A stretch of DNA of 64,000 nt from the NCBI GenBank assembly GCA_034509425.1, contig JAVTVJ010001214.1:1-64000 (forward strand), in the 5' to 3' direction. How positions within the stretch are numbered: position 1 is the stretch's first letter; each line of letters starts with the position of its first letter. Both the position numbers and the translations under genes were made by a program. Of the stretch, positions 25,200 through 36,587 are shown piece by piece. This DNA comes from Eopsaltria australis (taxonomy: Eukaryota > Chordata > Aves > Passeriformes > Petroicidae). The notes under the pieces were generated by a model. The model made no database searches. It had not been told where the DNA came from and worked only from the letters and a program-made list of their open reading frames with translations.

Positions 25200-25637
25200 C
25201 TTTTCTCCACCCTCCGAGCCCGGCCCACCCCGGGGCCGCACCGAGGCCACGGCCCGGCAACAAACCGTGTCAAGAAGGGGAAAACGGGCGATAAAAATTC
25301 ACCTTTTAATTGGCAGCTCTCCCTCAGCCGGGCCAGCTCAGCGGCCCGCACTTGAACGAGCTGAGCTGCACGGCAACACCGCAAATCCCTAAAACCCGCC
25401 GCGCCTGTCACTCGCTCGCGGCTCTGCCTTCCACCCTCGCAAACCCCAGCGCCGCTCCCTCCCCCACGCCGCTTCCCAGGGAAATTCCTGCCGGGAAGCA
25501 CGAAGCGACCGGAGAACAGGCCAAAATAACCCCCGCGGCCCCGCAGGCCCCGCCGCCGCTCCCGTCCCCCCCCCGGGAGCGCCCCGACCTCGACCCGCCC
25601 CGCGGCCTCCGACCCGCCCTGCGGCCCCCCCGCGCAC

Positions 25638-25694
25638 CGTCCGGGCGGCCTCTGCCCAGGTCCTGCCCTTCTTCCTGCGGCCCTTCTCCCTCAT
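25638..25694 (-). CDS. ASXL2: ASXL2 coding exon 1 (N-terminal 19 codons)
   Basis: The ATG reads on the minus strand at 25694-25692, and the exon encodes MREKGRRKKGRTWAEAART, ending ACG before a donor GTGCGC. Exon length is 57 bp, so the intron is in phase 0. The residues match remembered human ASXL2 except for one Lys-to-Arg change. The run of basic residues followed by RTWAEAA is the start of the HARE-HTH module, which continues in exon 2. The base before the ATG context is G at -3, an adequate start. The exon sits inside a CpG island and is far more GC-rich than exon 2. The frame stays open upstream, but family homology supports this start. Confidence 0.95.
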
Positions 25695-25761
25695 GTCGGA
25701 CGCGGCGGGGCTCGGGGGGCGTCGGGCGGGCGCGGGGGCGGCGGGGCCGGGGCGGCGGCCG

Positions 25762-25815
25762 CTACAGGCGGGGAGCTCGGAGCGCGGCCCCTGCGCCCGC
25801 CGCCGCCGCCGCCAT
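25762..25815 (-). other. Candidate upstream ORF in ASXL2 leader (17 codons plus stop)
   Basis: An ATG on the minus strand at 25815-25813 opens a 17-residue Ala-rich frame (start MAAAAAGAGAALRAPRL) ending in TAG at 25764-25762, about 70 bases before the ASXL2 ATG. The ATG is part of the YY1-type motif. Whether it is in the mRNA depends on a start site that cannot be seen here. Confidence 0.4.
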
Positions 25816-27041
25816 GTTGGCTGGGGCTGCGCACGGGCCGCGGTCATGTGACCCCGCCCGCCGGGGCCGCCCTCAGCGAGGGGGCGGGGCCTGGGGAGCC
25901 ACGCCCATCGCCCCCCCACCCCCGCGCGTTCCCGCCTCTCTGAGGGCGAGCAAAGATGGCGCCCGCGCCTGAGGGGGAGCAAAGATGGCGGCGGGCGCTG
26001 CTCAAGGCGGCGGTGCCGCTCCGCCACGGCGGCAAAGTGTCCCCCCGCCACCGCAACCCGGCTGTCACCGCCAGCAGCTCCTCTCTGCCGCCGCCGCCAC
26101 CAAGTGCCACCGGCAGCCTCCGCTGCCTCCTCCGCGCTCGCCCGCGGTTCCCCGTGCCTGAGGGGGAAAGATGGCGGCGGGTCCCTCACAGCCCGAGCCG
26201 CCCCTCACAGCCCGGTGCCCAACACCTCCGCAGTGACACCGATGGTGGCGGATCAAGAGTGGGAAATAGCGAACAGTTCGCCCAGGGAGTCGTGGAGAAT
26301 GGGCAGGGGGTGTCAAACAGGGTCTTGGCTGTGGTTGAAACAGCCTCAGAGGGCTTTTAGCGCATAGTCGGGGGCCTTCCTGCTGAGTGTCGGCTCCTGG
26401 TGTGCCGCCTGCCGTGTCTCTTGTCACCTGCCGTGTCTCTTGTCGTCTAGCTGTAAATGTAAGCACGGATGTAAGTATTGTTCACAATACTCGCTTGCTC
26501 ACAATGTCTCGCTTGGCAAGAAATCCCGTGGTGAACTTTGTTTAAAATGGAACGGGGGCACCTCCCCAGAGCCCCCGAATGAACCCAGGCGGGCACAGAA
26601 ACGACTATTGCTAAATAAATATGCATCAGACAGGTGGCAGCCCTGCATTACATCGGTGGGTTTATGAAAACATTGCTGTACAAATGTTGCAATTTTTCCT
26701 CCTGTGCCCATTCCCCCTCACACCAGCCCTGCACTGCCTCTGCCTCAGTTCCCCCCAGTTCCCCACAGACTGGGACAGCGCTGGTACAGCTGTGATAATG
26801 TCAGCCCTTCCTCTTCCCTCAGGGATGAGCCGATCCCCTCACGATGAACTGGGCTTGGCTTCCTCCTCCACAGCTCCGGGAGGTAAAATTAGACCAGAGG
26901 AGCGTGACCCCAGTGAGCCACGGCCCCGAAATAGCCCCACAAGCTGCAGCTTCTGCCTCAGCCATTGCGCTTTCTGCTGCACAGAGAGCTACAAAAACGA
27001 TGAGTTTAGAGAGGATTGAGGGGTTTTTGTTTAAATCTTGG

Positions 27042-27155
27042 AATCACAGACGGGTTTGGTGAGAAGGGACTTTAAAAGATCATCCAGTTCTACCCCCTGC
27101 CATGGGCAGGGACGTTTTTCACTGTCCCAGGGTGCTCCAAGCACAGCCTGTTCCA
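27042..27155 (-). mobile_element. CR1 LINE 3' fragment
   Basis: Antisense, diverged; GGAATCACAGACGGGTTTGG at the 3' end. Confidence 0.82.
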
Positions 27156-28654
27156 GACTTAGCTCAGAATGCTCCCCCAGAGTTGTGTTATTAATACTGA
27201 TATTTAATGTAGAGTAAATCAGATATTTAATATCTGCTCAGTTCTGGGCTTCCAGGTTTCTCTGAGAGGTGACACAACCCGGGGCACAGGAGGAGTGAAA
27301 TGCAGAGGGAGGAAGCAAGGAAAACACCTGGAAGGCCACAATTCCAGGCCACTGCTGGAGAACACCGGGAGGTGGCACTTGGTGCCAGTGACAGGTCAGT
27401 GCTGTGGGGATAAGCCACACATAAATAATTGATAATAAATTAATGTGAAACAACAAATGACAATGAATTAAAAAAGGGAGATTCCCCGAGTCGAGGCTGT
27501 TTTGCCAAACACAACCCAAAGACATCTGCTCCCTCCAGGAGGATTTATCTTCCCTTCAGTGTGGGGTCCAACATCCCATGGTTTTGTCTATTCCCAGTGT
27601 CGAGGATCTTCACAGAAGTCATGGAATTGACCTAATTAAGAATGAGGGATTGATGATTGCCATCTGGAAAGGCAGCAGATGAACACAGTGCCCTCCCCTC
27701 AGCAGATGTGTCGGGACTGCCGCTCAGTGTGAGCATGGTGGCAATGCCCAGAAATCCCCCTTTCTTCCCTCAAATGCATCTTTCCAGCTGCTGTTCTGGA
27801 TCCACCCTGGGATCAGACGTGGCTCCACGCCTGTTTGAAACCATGACTCAGGCTCGGTGCACTTGGGGATGGGAGCAGTCAAACACCCCAAGGGTGGGAA
27901 AAGGCCCAGGGAGGAGCCCTGGGGTTTGGAATGCCAGGGAGGGAAGGAGCAACTGCACCCAAACGTGATCCCAGCAGGGGAGCTGGAGTGGGGTGTGGAA
28001 TGGGATGGCTCCAGTGACTCCCACCACTCATATTGGCAATGGGGTGGGTTCCAGCACTCAGGAGTGAGGCATTCCCAGAGCTGCTGACCTCACCTGTCCC
28101 GGGAAGTGAGCGGCTCTGGCCTTTCCCTCCTGCCCAGGGATGTCAGACACAACAACAAACAATGAGCTCACCCTGCCCCGTGCCACAAAAGGATGCAGAC
28201 TCCACTTCCCTGCCCCTGGGAAGGGATGCACGGAGCTCCAGGTGGGGATTCCTGCAGCTGGAGGCTGGGATGTGCTCGGGGTCATTCCTTGCAGCTGGAT
28301 TTTGGGAGCTGTCTGCTGGAGCTGGGGTTTTCCTGTGCACCCTCACCGTGCTCAGGGACAGGAAGGGCAGCTCCAGGGCCAGGCTCCGTGGGTTTCCCAG
28401 GGGAACAGGAAGATGATGGATGTCTTTTACCACACTGCAAAGTGTGACCAATCCCTTGGGGCTGGGATGGGCTGGGATCACTTGAGCTAAGCTCAGCCCA
28501 GCCCAGCTTAGCTCAGTTCATCACTCCCAGCCCAGCTCCCTCTCCTGACAGCTCCCAGCAGGCTGCCACGTGCTCTTCCAAGCAGAAAACATTCCAGTGA
28601 TCATCCAACCAGAGCTGCAATTACTGAGGTAGTAAATAATTCAGATATTGTGAG

Positions 28655-28870
28655 GAAATTGTTCCCTGGCAGGGTGGGCAGGCCCTGGCACAGGGTGCCC
28701 AGAGAAGCTGGGGCTGTCCCTGGATCCCTGGCAGTGCCCAAGGCCAGGCTGGACACTGGGGCTGGGAGCAGCCTGGGACAGTGGGAGGTGTCCCTGCCAT
28801 GGCAGGGGTGGCACTGGGTGATCTTTAAGGTCCCTTCCCCCCAAACCATTCCATGACTCTGTGATTCCCT
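28655..28870 (+). mobile_element. CR1 LINE 3' fragment
   Basis: Sense; ends CCATTCCATGACTCTGTGAT, the family's usual terminus. Confidence 0.9.
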
Positions 28871-29297
28871 GAGAAATATCCACTCTGGAGGCCTCCATTC
28901 CATTTATGCCACCCAACACTTCAAACCCTGCTGGGTCTGAAGCACTCGGCGGCTTCACCAGCCCCTGGCAGCACTGGGGCTGTACCTGGGAGGGACAGTG
29001 CTCTCTCTTCCCACCCTGTTCCTTCAAAGGTGTCCCCTCATTCCACACAGAATTCCCTGGCAGCACGTGAGCCTCCTTTCCCAGTGGAGCTGCCAGGCTG
29101 TGCCCCTGCACTGTCCCACCTTCCACTGAACCTCTGCTGGCTCTGGCACCACTGCTGAGCTGAAGGGATGCTCAGGACTCACTCTGCTGCTGTCATTTGG
29201 GAAAATACTCCCAATAAAATCCAACCTCAGTTTTCATCCGAGGTTCAGGCTCAGTCTCAGCTTGGCACAGCACTGACTGTTCTTCCCATAGAAGCAG

Positions 29298-29435
29298 AGA
29301 ATCCTGGAATGGTTTGGGTGGGAAGGGACCCTAAAGCCCACCCAGTGCCACCCCTGCCATGGGCAGGGACAGCTCCCATTGTCCCAGGCTGCTCCAGCCT
29401 GGCCTTGGGCACTGCCAGGGATCCAGGGGCAGTGA
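29298..29435 (-). mobile_element. CR1 LINE 3' fragment
   Basis: Antisense; GGAATGGTTTGGGTGGGAAG to CAGGGATCCAGGGGCAGTG. Confidence 0.87.
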
Positions 29436-29847
29436 CAAGACTGCCTTGCTCAAAGCCATTAAAGACTGAGGTTCAGCCTGGAGGAAAGGTCACCAAGAAA
29501 AGTGTGGGGACAGAAGTAAAGAGGCATTGGGGAGGAAAAGAGTGGAATTCTTGGGTGTTTGTGCAGCTCCGGTAGTACAGGGAGAAGCCCACAGGGTGTC
29601 CTCAGAGCGTCGGGGAACAGCAAAAAAACCCAAAATCACCCCCAAACCCTCTCTGCACCAAAGGCTTCCCACACAGCTTCTCTCTTGTGGGGGGCACACA
29701 GAGCATTCCTGGTGGCTGTGGTTCCCTTCGAGCTTTGAAATCTACTCAGGAGGGAAAACATTCAGCCCTTTGGGGATTCTTTATACCCAATAAATCCCGA
29801 AGCACTTTGCAGAGAGGATAATGAGCTTCAGCACTGCTTCAGCAACA

Positions 29848-30065
29848 GGAATCATGGAATACCCTGGGCTGGAAGGGACTCACTGGGATCAATCAGTCCA
29901 ACTCCTGACCCTGCCCAGACCCCCCAACAACCCCACCCCGGGCATCCCTGGGAGCTGCTGGAGCTCTGGCAGCCTCGGGGCCGTGCCCATTCCCTGGGGA
30001 GCCTGGGCAGTGCCCAGCACCCTCTGGGGGAAGAACCTTTCCTGATCTCCTCCTAAACCAAGCCT
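29848..30065 (-). mobile_element. CR1-like 3' fragment, diverged subfamily
   Basis: AATCATGGAATACCCTGGGC then GGAAGGGACTCACTGGGATC; the middle differs from the other copies. Confidence 0.7.
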
Positions 30066-32035
30066 CAGCCAAGCTGGCCTTGGACACTTCCAGGCACAGC
30101 TTCTCTGGGCAACCTAAGGTATAAATTTTAGATTCATGACAGAAAAAGTACAATGAATTGTACTAAGAAAGAAACAAGAATTGTTACAGTGAATTTATCC
30201 TAAATTTTCTAGATTTCAATTGAAAAATTATAATTTTTTTCTGAACTGTCAGCAGAGGGGACATAACCCTTCAAATCATATTCCTATAACCTAGTTCAAT
30301 ATTCTCATAAGAACTGTGGTGTTCTGTAGGACTGCAAGAGAGGTTCTTCCAGGGAAACAAAGAGCTCCTGGATCTGGGTGAGATTCCCCTCCCTGCTGCA
30401 TCCAGGGAATGTCCCAGCACTGCATCCACAGCAGATGCTTGGGAAGGAGCGAACACCACAAACCAACCAGGCAGGGCTGCAGGCCCAGACCCCCCTGGGC
30501 ATTCCCTGCCTTGCAAATTTTATGAACTTGGGCCATCAATATTCATGGCTGCAGGAGCCAGGCACGATCCAGGCACTCCCGCAGGGCTGGGAGGGACAGC
30601 AGGGACAGCAGGGACACAGGGACTGCTCCTGGCCATTATCCCAGCCCAGCAGCTGAGCTCTGCCGGGCAGGAGAGCCCAAGAGCCCCAGTGCAAACCAGA
30701 CACTGCAGAATCTGCAGGAGCAGAGGATTGCTGGTGACTGGAGCTTTTTCAGCTGCCTGAGCTCACCCTCTATCCCCACGGGATGCACCGTGAGCTTTGC
30801 CAAAGCTGGCATTCCAGGATGGCTCTGGCACCCGCAGCTGGTGTGGAAAAATCCTCTCTTGGCTTTCCATGCCCGATCTCTGGAGTCCTTTGGCTGCACA
30901 GAGCTCCTGGGTGTGGCTGTGCCTCTGATGTGTCACTGTCCCTCAGGGACTTCATGCTCACAGGCTGTGATTTCAAGTCCCAGACCCATGGAAAGCAGGA
31001 TGGGAGGAATGTCCAGGTGTTATCCATCCCATCATCCTGTGTCCCCCAGGAGCCTTGGTGCCATCAGTCCCATCTGCCCTTAAAAACCTCCCCTGGAATA
31101 GCCCTGTGTCCTACAGGGGGAACTGTCCAGGGCCAGCCTTGGGGAATCACCACAGTGTCCCAAGTTCTCATCTAAATATTCCCTGCTGTATTTCAAGACC
31201 AGGAGATCCCATCCTCTCTCTTGGTAGCAGCAAAGGGATAATCCCTTCCCTTTCTGGTGTGGCAGGCCGTGGCTACTGCTCTCCAGGTGGAAATCACCCT
31301 GTTTTTTCATCTTTTCACATCATTCCTGTTGATCTTTACAAAATCCTCACCCATGGTCCCGTTCCTGGTTGGAAAGCAGGTGCTCAGCAGGGCTGATCCA
31401 TGGGACAAATCCCATTTGTCTCTCCCTCCCCATGAACTGTTTCTCTTGGAAACCTCCCCTTGTTAACTCCACTTGGGCCTCTCCTCAGGGAGGGTGTCAG
31501 AGTTTCACCAAAATCCCTCATTGTGTCCCAGATTGTGCCCCTCACACCTGCAGGGGCTCCTATTCCAGCAGAGCACGAAGCTGCTTTGGTGGGGTTTGCT
31601 GGGGTTTGCTCTGGACCAGCCCATGGTGGTTGTTCCCTTCACATGTTCCCCTGCCAGGATTTTCAGATGGGTTTTGTTGATCCATTCAGTCCCTTCCAGA
31701 GGTGAAGTTAAATTGAGCAGAGAACCCCCCAAGTTCCCCTTTCCCCATTTCAAAGATATTCCTCATGTTTGTCCTGTTCCTGTTTGGACACTCGGCCTCT
31801 TCTCTGTGAGATCTCAAACCCCTCCCTGGCAGCTCCGAGGTCACTTTACCAAATTCCCTCTGCAGAGTTAAATCCGGCCTGGCTGATCTGGGGACTCCAG
31901 GGCCCAGGAGAGACCTTTCATCTTCCCTTTTCTTACCTCAGCCTCAGTCCCTTTTCAGTGGCATTTATTGTGACTCACCTGATCACAAGTGACCTTTTCC
32001 ATGAAGACTGAAACAGAACAAATCCCTGCGTGCCT

Positions 32036-32165
32036 GGAATCATGGAGTGGTTTGGGTTGGAAAAGCCCTATGACACCACTGAGCCCAACCATTCCCCCAG
32101 CACTGCCACAACCACCACTGCCCCTTGTCCCCAAGTGCCACATCCACACGGCTTTTAAATCCTGC
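32036..32165 (-). mobile_element. CR1 LINE 3' fragment
   Basis: Antisense; GGAATCATGGAGTGGTTTGG to CACATCCACACGGCTTTTAA. Followed at once by an opposite-strand copy. Confidence 0.83.
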
Positions 32166-32194
32166 TGTGGAGAGCCTTGGAGCTGGGAATTGAA

Positions 32195-32450
32195 CTGCCA
32201 GAGGGCAGGGATGGGTGGGAGATTGGGCAGGAATTGTTCCCTGGGAGAAGGGAGAGGCCCTGGCACAGGGTGCCCAGAGAAGCTGGGGCTGCCCCTGGAT
32301 CCCTGGCAGTGCCCAAGGCCAGGCTGGACACTGGGGCTGGGAGCAGCCTGGGACAGTGGGAGGTGTCCCTGCCATGCCAGGGGTGGGACAGGGTGGGCTT
32401 TGAGGTCCCTCCCAACCCAACCCAACCCAACCCAACCCAACCCATTCCTT
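32195..32450 (+). mobile_element. CR1 LINE 3' fragment with (CCCAA)n tail
   Basis: Sense; its 3' end has expanded into about six CCCAA repeats at 32411-32443. Confidence 0.88.
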
Positions 32451-33073
32451 GCCTTTGCAGTGTTTTCTTAGAGCTGCTTCAATGCCTAAACCCTGGGAAT
32501 TTCCCCATTTCCAATGGCAAGGGAGCCCTTGGGAGATGAGCAGGCCCTTCCCCACCCCAAACTGCAGCTCCCGAGGCAGCGAGGCCACACCAGCTCCTGT
32601 TCCAGAGCAGTCTGTGTCCCTCTGGATGTCCCTGCTCCTTCCTTGCTCTCCCTGGGGGCTGGAAATGTCCCTGTGTAATCTTATTTCTGCTTTTACCCCC
32701 GGGCTCTTCTCTCCTGCCTGTGTAAGAATTGCCCTCACCCACTGGGACCTGGGGGGGGCCTCCTTTCCAGTCTTCTTTTCCAGCTCCCCTTTTTTCAGTT
32801 CCCCTTTTCCAGCCCCCCTTTTCCATCTCCCCTTTTCCAGCCGTGTCCCTGTGACACCCAGCCTGTGCCGGGTCCCCGAGCCGGAGTTGGCCGGGTTTGT
32901 ACAACCCCTCCACGTCTCACGGAACACAAACCCGTGCAGAAATCCCGGGGGGAAGCGGCGCTCTCGTCCCAGGCGCTGCCCCGGGGCCGCTCCCGGAGGC
33001 GCTGCGGGGCCGCCGCGGCTGCGGGCCGGGCTAAGGAGGCTGCGGAGGCCCGGGCACTGATGATGCTCATTCC

Positions 33074-33079
33074 TTTATT
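33074..33079 (-). terminator. KIF3C: KIF3C poly(A) signal AATAAA
   Basis: TTTATT on the plus strand reads as AATAAA on the gene strand. It is the first canonical signal I found downstream of the KIF3C stop, and cleavage would fall near 33055. Confidence 0.65.
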
Positions 33080-33845
33080 GTGTCGTTGCCATCCTGGAGG
33101 GCGCTGGCGCTCCCTGGGCGCTCGCAGCGCGGGGTCGAAGCTACATTACAGCACAGTGAGGAGTGTCCATCCCGCCAGGAACGGCCTCTCTCCAGACACT
33201 ATGTATAATATATATATATTTATAATATGTCCTGTATATTCCTATGTATAGAGTGACAAGGATGGGCCACCAGACAGTAAACTTTTGATTTCTAAATAAA
33301 TCACCAGAGCAACAGGCACGAAAATTTGGTCCTAATCGAGGCCCTCGCCTTGTCCATGAACCCGGAACGGACCCGCACCCCCCTCCCCTCGGAAAAACGG
33401 CCAAACCTGAACCCCAAAAGAACAGTTCAACAACAACAAAAGGAAGCCCCAGCCCAGCCCCGCCCCGCGGGCCGCGCCCGGCCCGGCCCCTGTCCCCTGT
33501 CCCCGAGGAGCAGCCCCGGGGGACACACGGACACCGAACGCCACCCACACACACCGGGCACCGGCGACGCTCCCAGTCCTCCCAGTCTGTGCTGGGAGAG
33601 CTCCTGGGCAGTGCTGGAGACGGAGGGACGGCTCGGGAGCCTCCCGGACCCCACCTGGATGCTGGAAGAGCCTCATCCCATCCCATCCCCTGTGCTGGGG
33701 ACTCCCACCCCGTTCCTGTGCTCTGCTGGAAGGGCTTCCAGAGGATCCCACCCTGACCACTGGAGCGTCCTGCTGGAGCTGGCACCGGGCTCTTCCCTTG
33801 CAGTGGCACAGGGACAACCCAGGGATGCTGTGGGAGAGCATCTTG

Positions 33846-34030
33846 GGACACAGCCACACTTCCCTGGAGGACAGCCACCCTGCCTGGGACACAGCCACAC
33901 TTCCCAGGGGACAGCCACCCTGCCTGGGACACAGCCACACTTCCCTGGGACACAGCCACACTTCCCAGGGGACAGCCACCCTGCCTGGGACACAGCCACA
34001 CTTCCCTGGGACACAGCCACACTTCCCGGG
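33846..34030. repeat. Short tandem array (GGGACACAGCCACACTTCCC type)
   Basis: About eight units alternate ACACAGCCACACTTCCC with ACAGCCACCCTGCCTGG. It lies in the inferred KIF3C 3' UTR. Confidence 0.88.
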
Positions 34031-34332
34031 ATGCTCCATGGGCCAGGGTGAGCTGGGGGATGAGGACACCCTCAGCTCCTGAGTTGTTTCCCACACCCTG
34101 GGTGAGAACAGTAGCAAGAGGTCACTGGTTCATCACTTTGGGGCTCCATGAGCTGCTGATCCACTGAAGGGGGACTGGGACTGTTAGAAATCAAGGAAGG
34201 GAGGAAAATCTATTCCTGCAGCCCCCCAAGCTTCTCCCCATTCTGGGGCTGTGCTTCCTGACCCCCACTCCCAGATTCTTTCCTGGAAATTAAATAAAGA
34301 ACCAGCTCTCCCAACCACCGTGTTGCACAGGA

Positions 34333-34475
34333 TCAGGGAATCCCAGACTGGTTTGGGCTGGAAGGGTCTTTAAAGCTCATCCAGTGCCACCCTGCCATGT
34401 GCAGGGACACCTTCCACTGTCCCAGGCTGCTCCCAGCCCTGTCCAGCCTGGCCTTGGCAGGGCTGGGATGGTTTC
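34333..34475 (-). mobile_element. CR1 LINE 3' fragment in KIF3C 3' UTR
   Basis: TCCCAGACTGGTTTGGGCTG at its 3' end; same strand as KIF3C. Confidence 0.85.
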
Positions 34476-36366
34476 CCAGGGCCAGCTCGCTCTGGGGGAT
34501 GCCCTCAGACAGCCCTGGCTGTGGGGGGTCCCTGTGCACAGACCTCACCCCGTCTGTCACTCCTCAAACACCTTCCCCTGCTCCCTCCTGGCCAGGCTGA
34601 GCTCAGCCCAGGCCTGGCTGCTGCCAGAGGGAGGGAGCTCTGTCCTTGGAGAAACCCGCAGCTTCCCAAGGTACCACTGAGCCACGTGCCAGGCAGGGGG
34701 AGAAGGGGACAAAGGTTTTGGAGGGACAGAGGGCGTTATGGGGCACAGATGGGAAAGGGAAGGGGGGCAGAGGGCAGTGATGGAGAGCTCGAGGCAGGAC
34801 ACTTAGAGGGGATGGGGAGAAGATCCCCTGTGACAATGCAGGGATGTGACAGGGACAGCTGGGGAGGGCAGTGGGTGGCCCAGCACAGCCACGCGTGGAT
34901 GGGACACGGCTGCTGCCTGGCTCTGAGCTCAGCACAGCTCCTGGCTCCCTCTGCATGTTCCCATTCCCTGCCTGAGCCTCGCTCCCTCGGCCTCCCTCAC
35001 CCCTGTCCCGAGGGCAGGAGCAGCGAGGGGAGCAGGGACCAGTCCAACAGCAAAGAACCTGCCCAGAGCAGCCCTGGATCTCCTTCCCTGGGGAGATTCC
35101 AAACCCATCTGGACACAACCCTGAGTAACGTGCTCCAGGGGACTGGAGGAGCTCCAGGTCCCTTCCAGCCTCATCCATTCACTGAAGGAATTCCCTTTGT
35201 TGCCAGAGGACATTCCCCACCTGCAATCCTCTCTGAGCTGCCCTCCCTGCCTGGCCCTCTGCTGACCCATCCCCTCCCAGGAGAGCCAGGGGTCGCTCCC
35301 TCACCCGTAAGGATCTCATCAAACGCAGGGATGTCCCCACCCACACCATCCCAGGGACACCACAGCTGCTGGCCTGGCACTGCCAGGACGGGTCTTCACC
35401 AACTTCCCTCCATCCCAAAGCTGCATCCCCCAGGAACACCAAGCATTGTCCCAGCACCTGAGGCTTCTGGGGCAGGATTCAATCCCCAGAGTCCTCGTGA
35501 CTTCCCCTTCTTACCCATCACCATCTCACACCCAATCCTCCACAACCCGCCAGGAAGTCTGTCCCAGCCAGGAGGTGACAGAGGTGACTTCCGTGTGCCA
35601 TTGTCCAGGGGACAGCGATGCCATCACTGCCCTGGGCGTCCCCTCCTTGTCCCACATTTCTCCGTTGCCTTGAGCTGCAGGATGGAGCCTCTGTGAGGCC
35701 GGAGCTCTGCAGGCAGTGCTGCTCCCAGGCTGAGCTGTCTTTGGAGGGCTGCTGGAAGGGGGTGCAGATCTCCAGCTCTCGTTGTTGTCAGGAGCTCCAC
35801 ACCCACGGCCAGGGGTGGGAGCGAGCCGGGCGTCGGGAACCTCGGTGGGGCTGTCTCCAGAGCGTCTCCAGAGCGTGGCACAGCTGGACAAAGCCCTGGG
35901 ATTTGGGTGACTTGGTCTGGTGACTCTGCAAGGCCTGTGGCTGGAGCTGGTGCTCCTGGAGTGACATCCAATCCCCAGTCGGTGAGGTGTCCCTGCTGCC
36001 ACCGGTGTTGTGCAGGCTGGGGAGCCCCCCGGGGGACTCTGACAAGGCGCTGCCACCACGGAGTCTCCCGATCTACACAGAAATCCCCAAATTCCCTGGG
36101 ATCCAGCAAAGCAAAGCCAGCACCAGGGCCAGGGCGGCCTCAGCTCCTGCCAAAGCCCGTGGAGAGGGGCCTGTGCCCCTCCTGCCTCGCTGGAGCAGTG
36201 TCCTGGCAGTGTCCCCGTGCCCAGCCCTGTGCCAGGGTGGTGCCCCCGTGCCCAGCCCTGTGCCAGGCACTGCGGGAAGGGCTGGGAGCTGGACAATCCC
36301 GGGGTGCTCAGCACGGTGCCCACTGCCAGCCTGGCTGTGCATCAGTCCGAGCGTATCCCCCACTCC

Positions 36367-36393
36367 ATAAATAAATAGGTTAAATAAATAAAG
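36367..36393 (-). promoter_or_regulatory. AU-rich element in KIF3C 3' UTR
   Basis: On the gene strand this stretch contains TTATTTATTTAA and TATTTATTTATGG, that is, overlapping ATTTA pentamers, about 200 bases after the stop. Such elements bind HuR/ELAV or decay factors. The function here is inferred. Confidence 0.5.
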
Positions 36394-36587
36394 TGACAGA
36401 TCCGGATCAGGGGGTGGAGGAAGGGGAGGAGGGAAGGAGGGAGGGAGGGGCAGCCGCCCTGGCCCGGGGCTGTTCGTGTCTCGCACAAACACACACAAAG
36501 TAGCTGAGGACAAGGACGAGCTGTGGCCGCTGGGCCGGGCTCCCCTCGGCCCTCGGGGGCTCAGTCCGGGACGAGGCGTCCAGGCCG

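Larger units (their letters stand above)
25200..26220. promoter_or_regulatory. ASXL2: CpG-island promoter of ASXL2, probably bidirectional
   Basis: CpG density rises sharply from about 25.2 kb to 26.2 kb around ASXL2 exon 1. A YY1-type site GCCGCCATGTT at 25808-25818 reads as a sense YY1 motif on the ASXL2 strand. Three further AAGATGGCG sites read on the plus strand at 25953-25961, 25982-25992 and 26168-26178. YY1 motifs of this form usually lie just downstream of a start site in the direction of transcription, so a divergent plus-strand transcript is plausible. No TATA box was seen. Confidence 0.8.
26221..33054. other. Intergenic region ASXL2 to KIF3C
   Basis: Holds the CR1 fragments listed separately and a small GC-rich patch at 32.88-33.06 kb. 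No protein-coding exon is recognisable. The stretches 27.2-28.6 and 30.1-32.0 kb show nothing I can name. Confidence 0.65.
33055..36587 (-). other. KIF3C: KIF3C 3' untranslated region (inferred)
   Basis: No canonical AATAAA was found on the minus strand between the stop codon and 33079, where AATAAA is followed by a plausible cleavage region. The block 33.06-33.35 kb is AT-rich and looks like the distal end of a 3' UTR. An AU-rich stretch with repeated ATTTA lies at 36367-36393. The region also holds a CR1 fragment at 34333-34475 and a short tandem array at 33846-34030. An extent of about 3.5 kb is inferred, not shown by transcripts. Confidence 0.65.

Noticed and set aside
26440..26667. A 75-codon open frame with a Cys-rich start (CKCKHGCKYC)
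   Set aside because: No domain match that I know and no splice or conservation evidence; it may be part of a divergent noncoding transcript at most.
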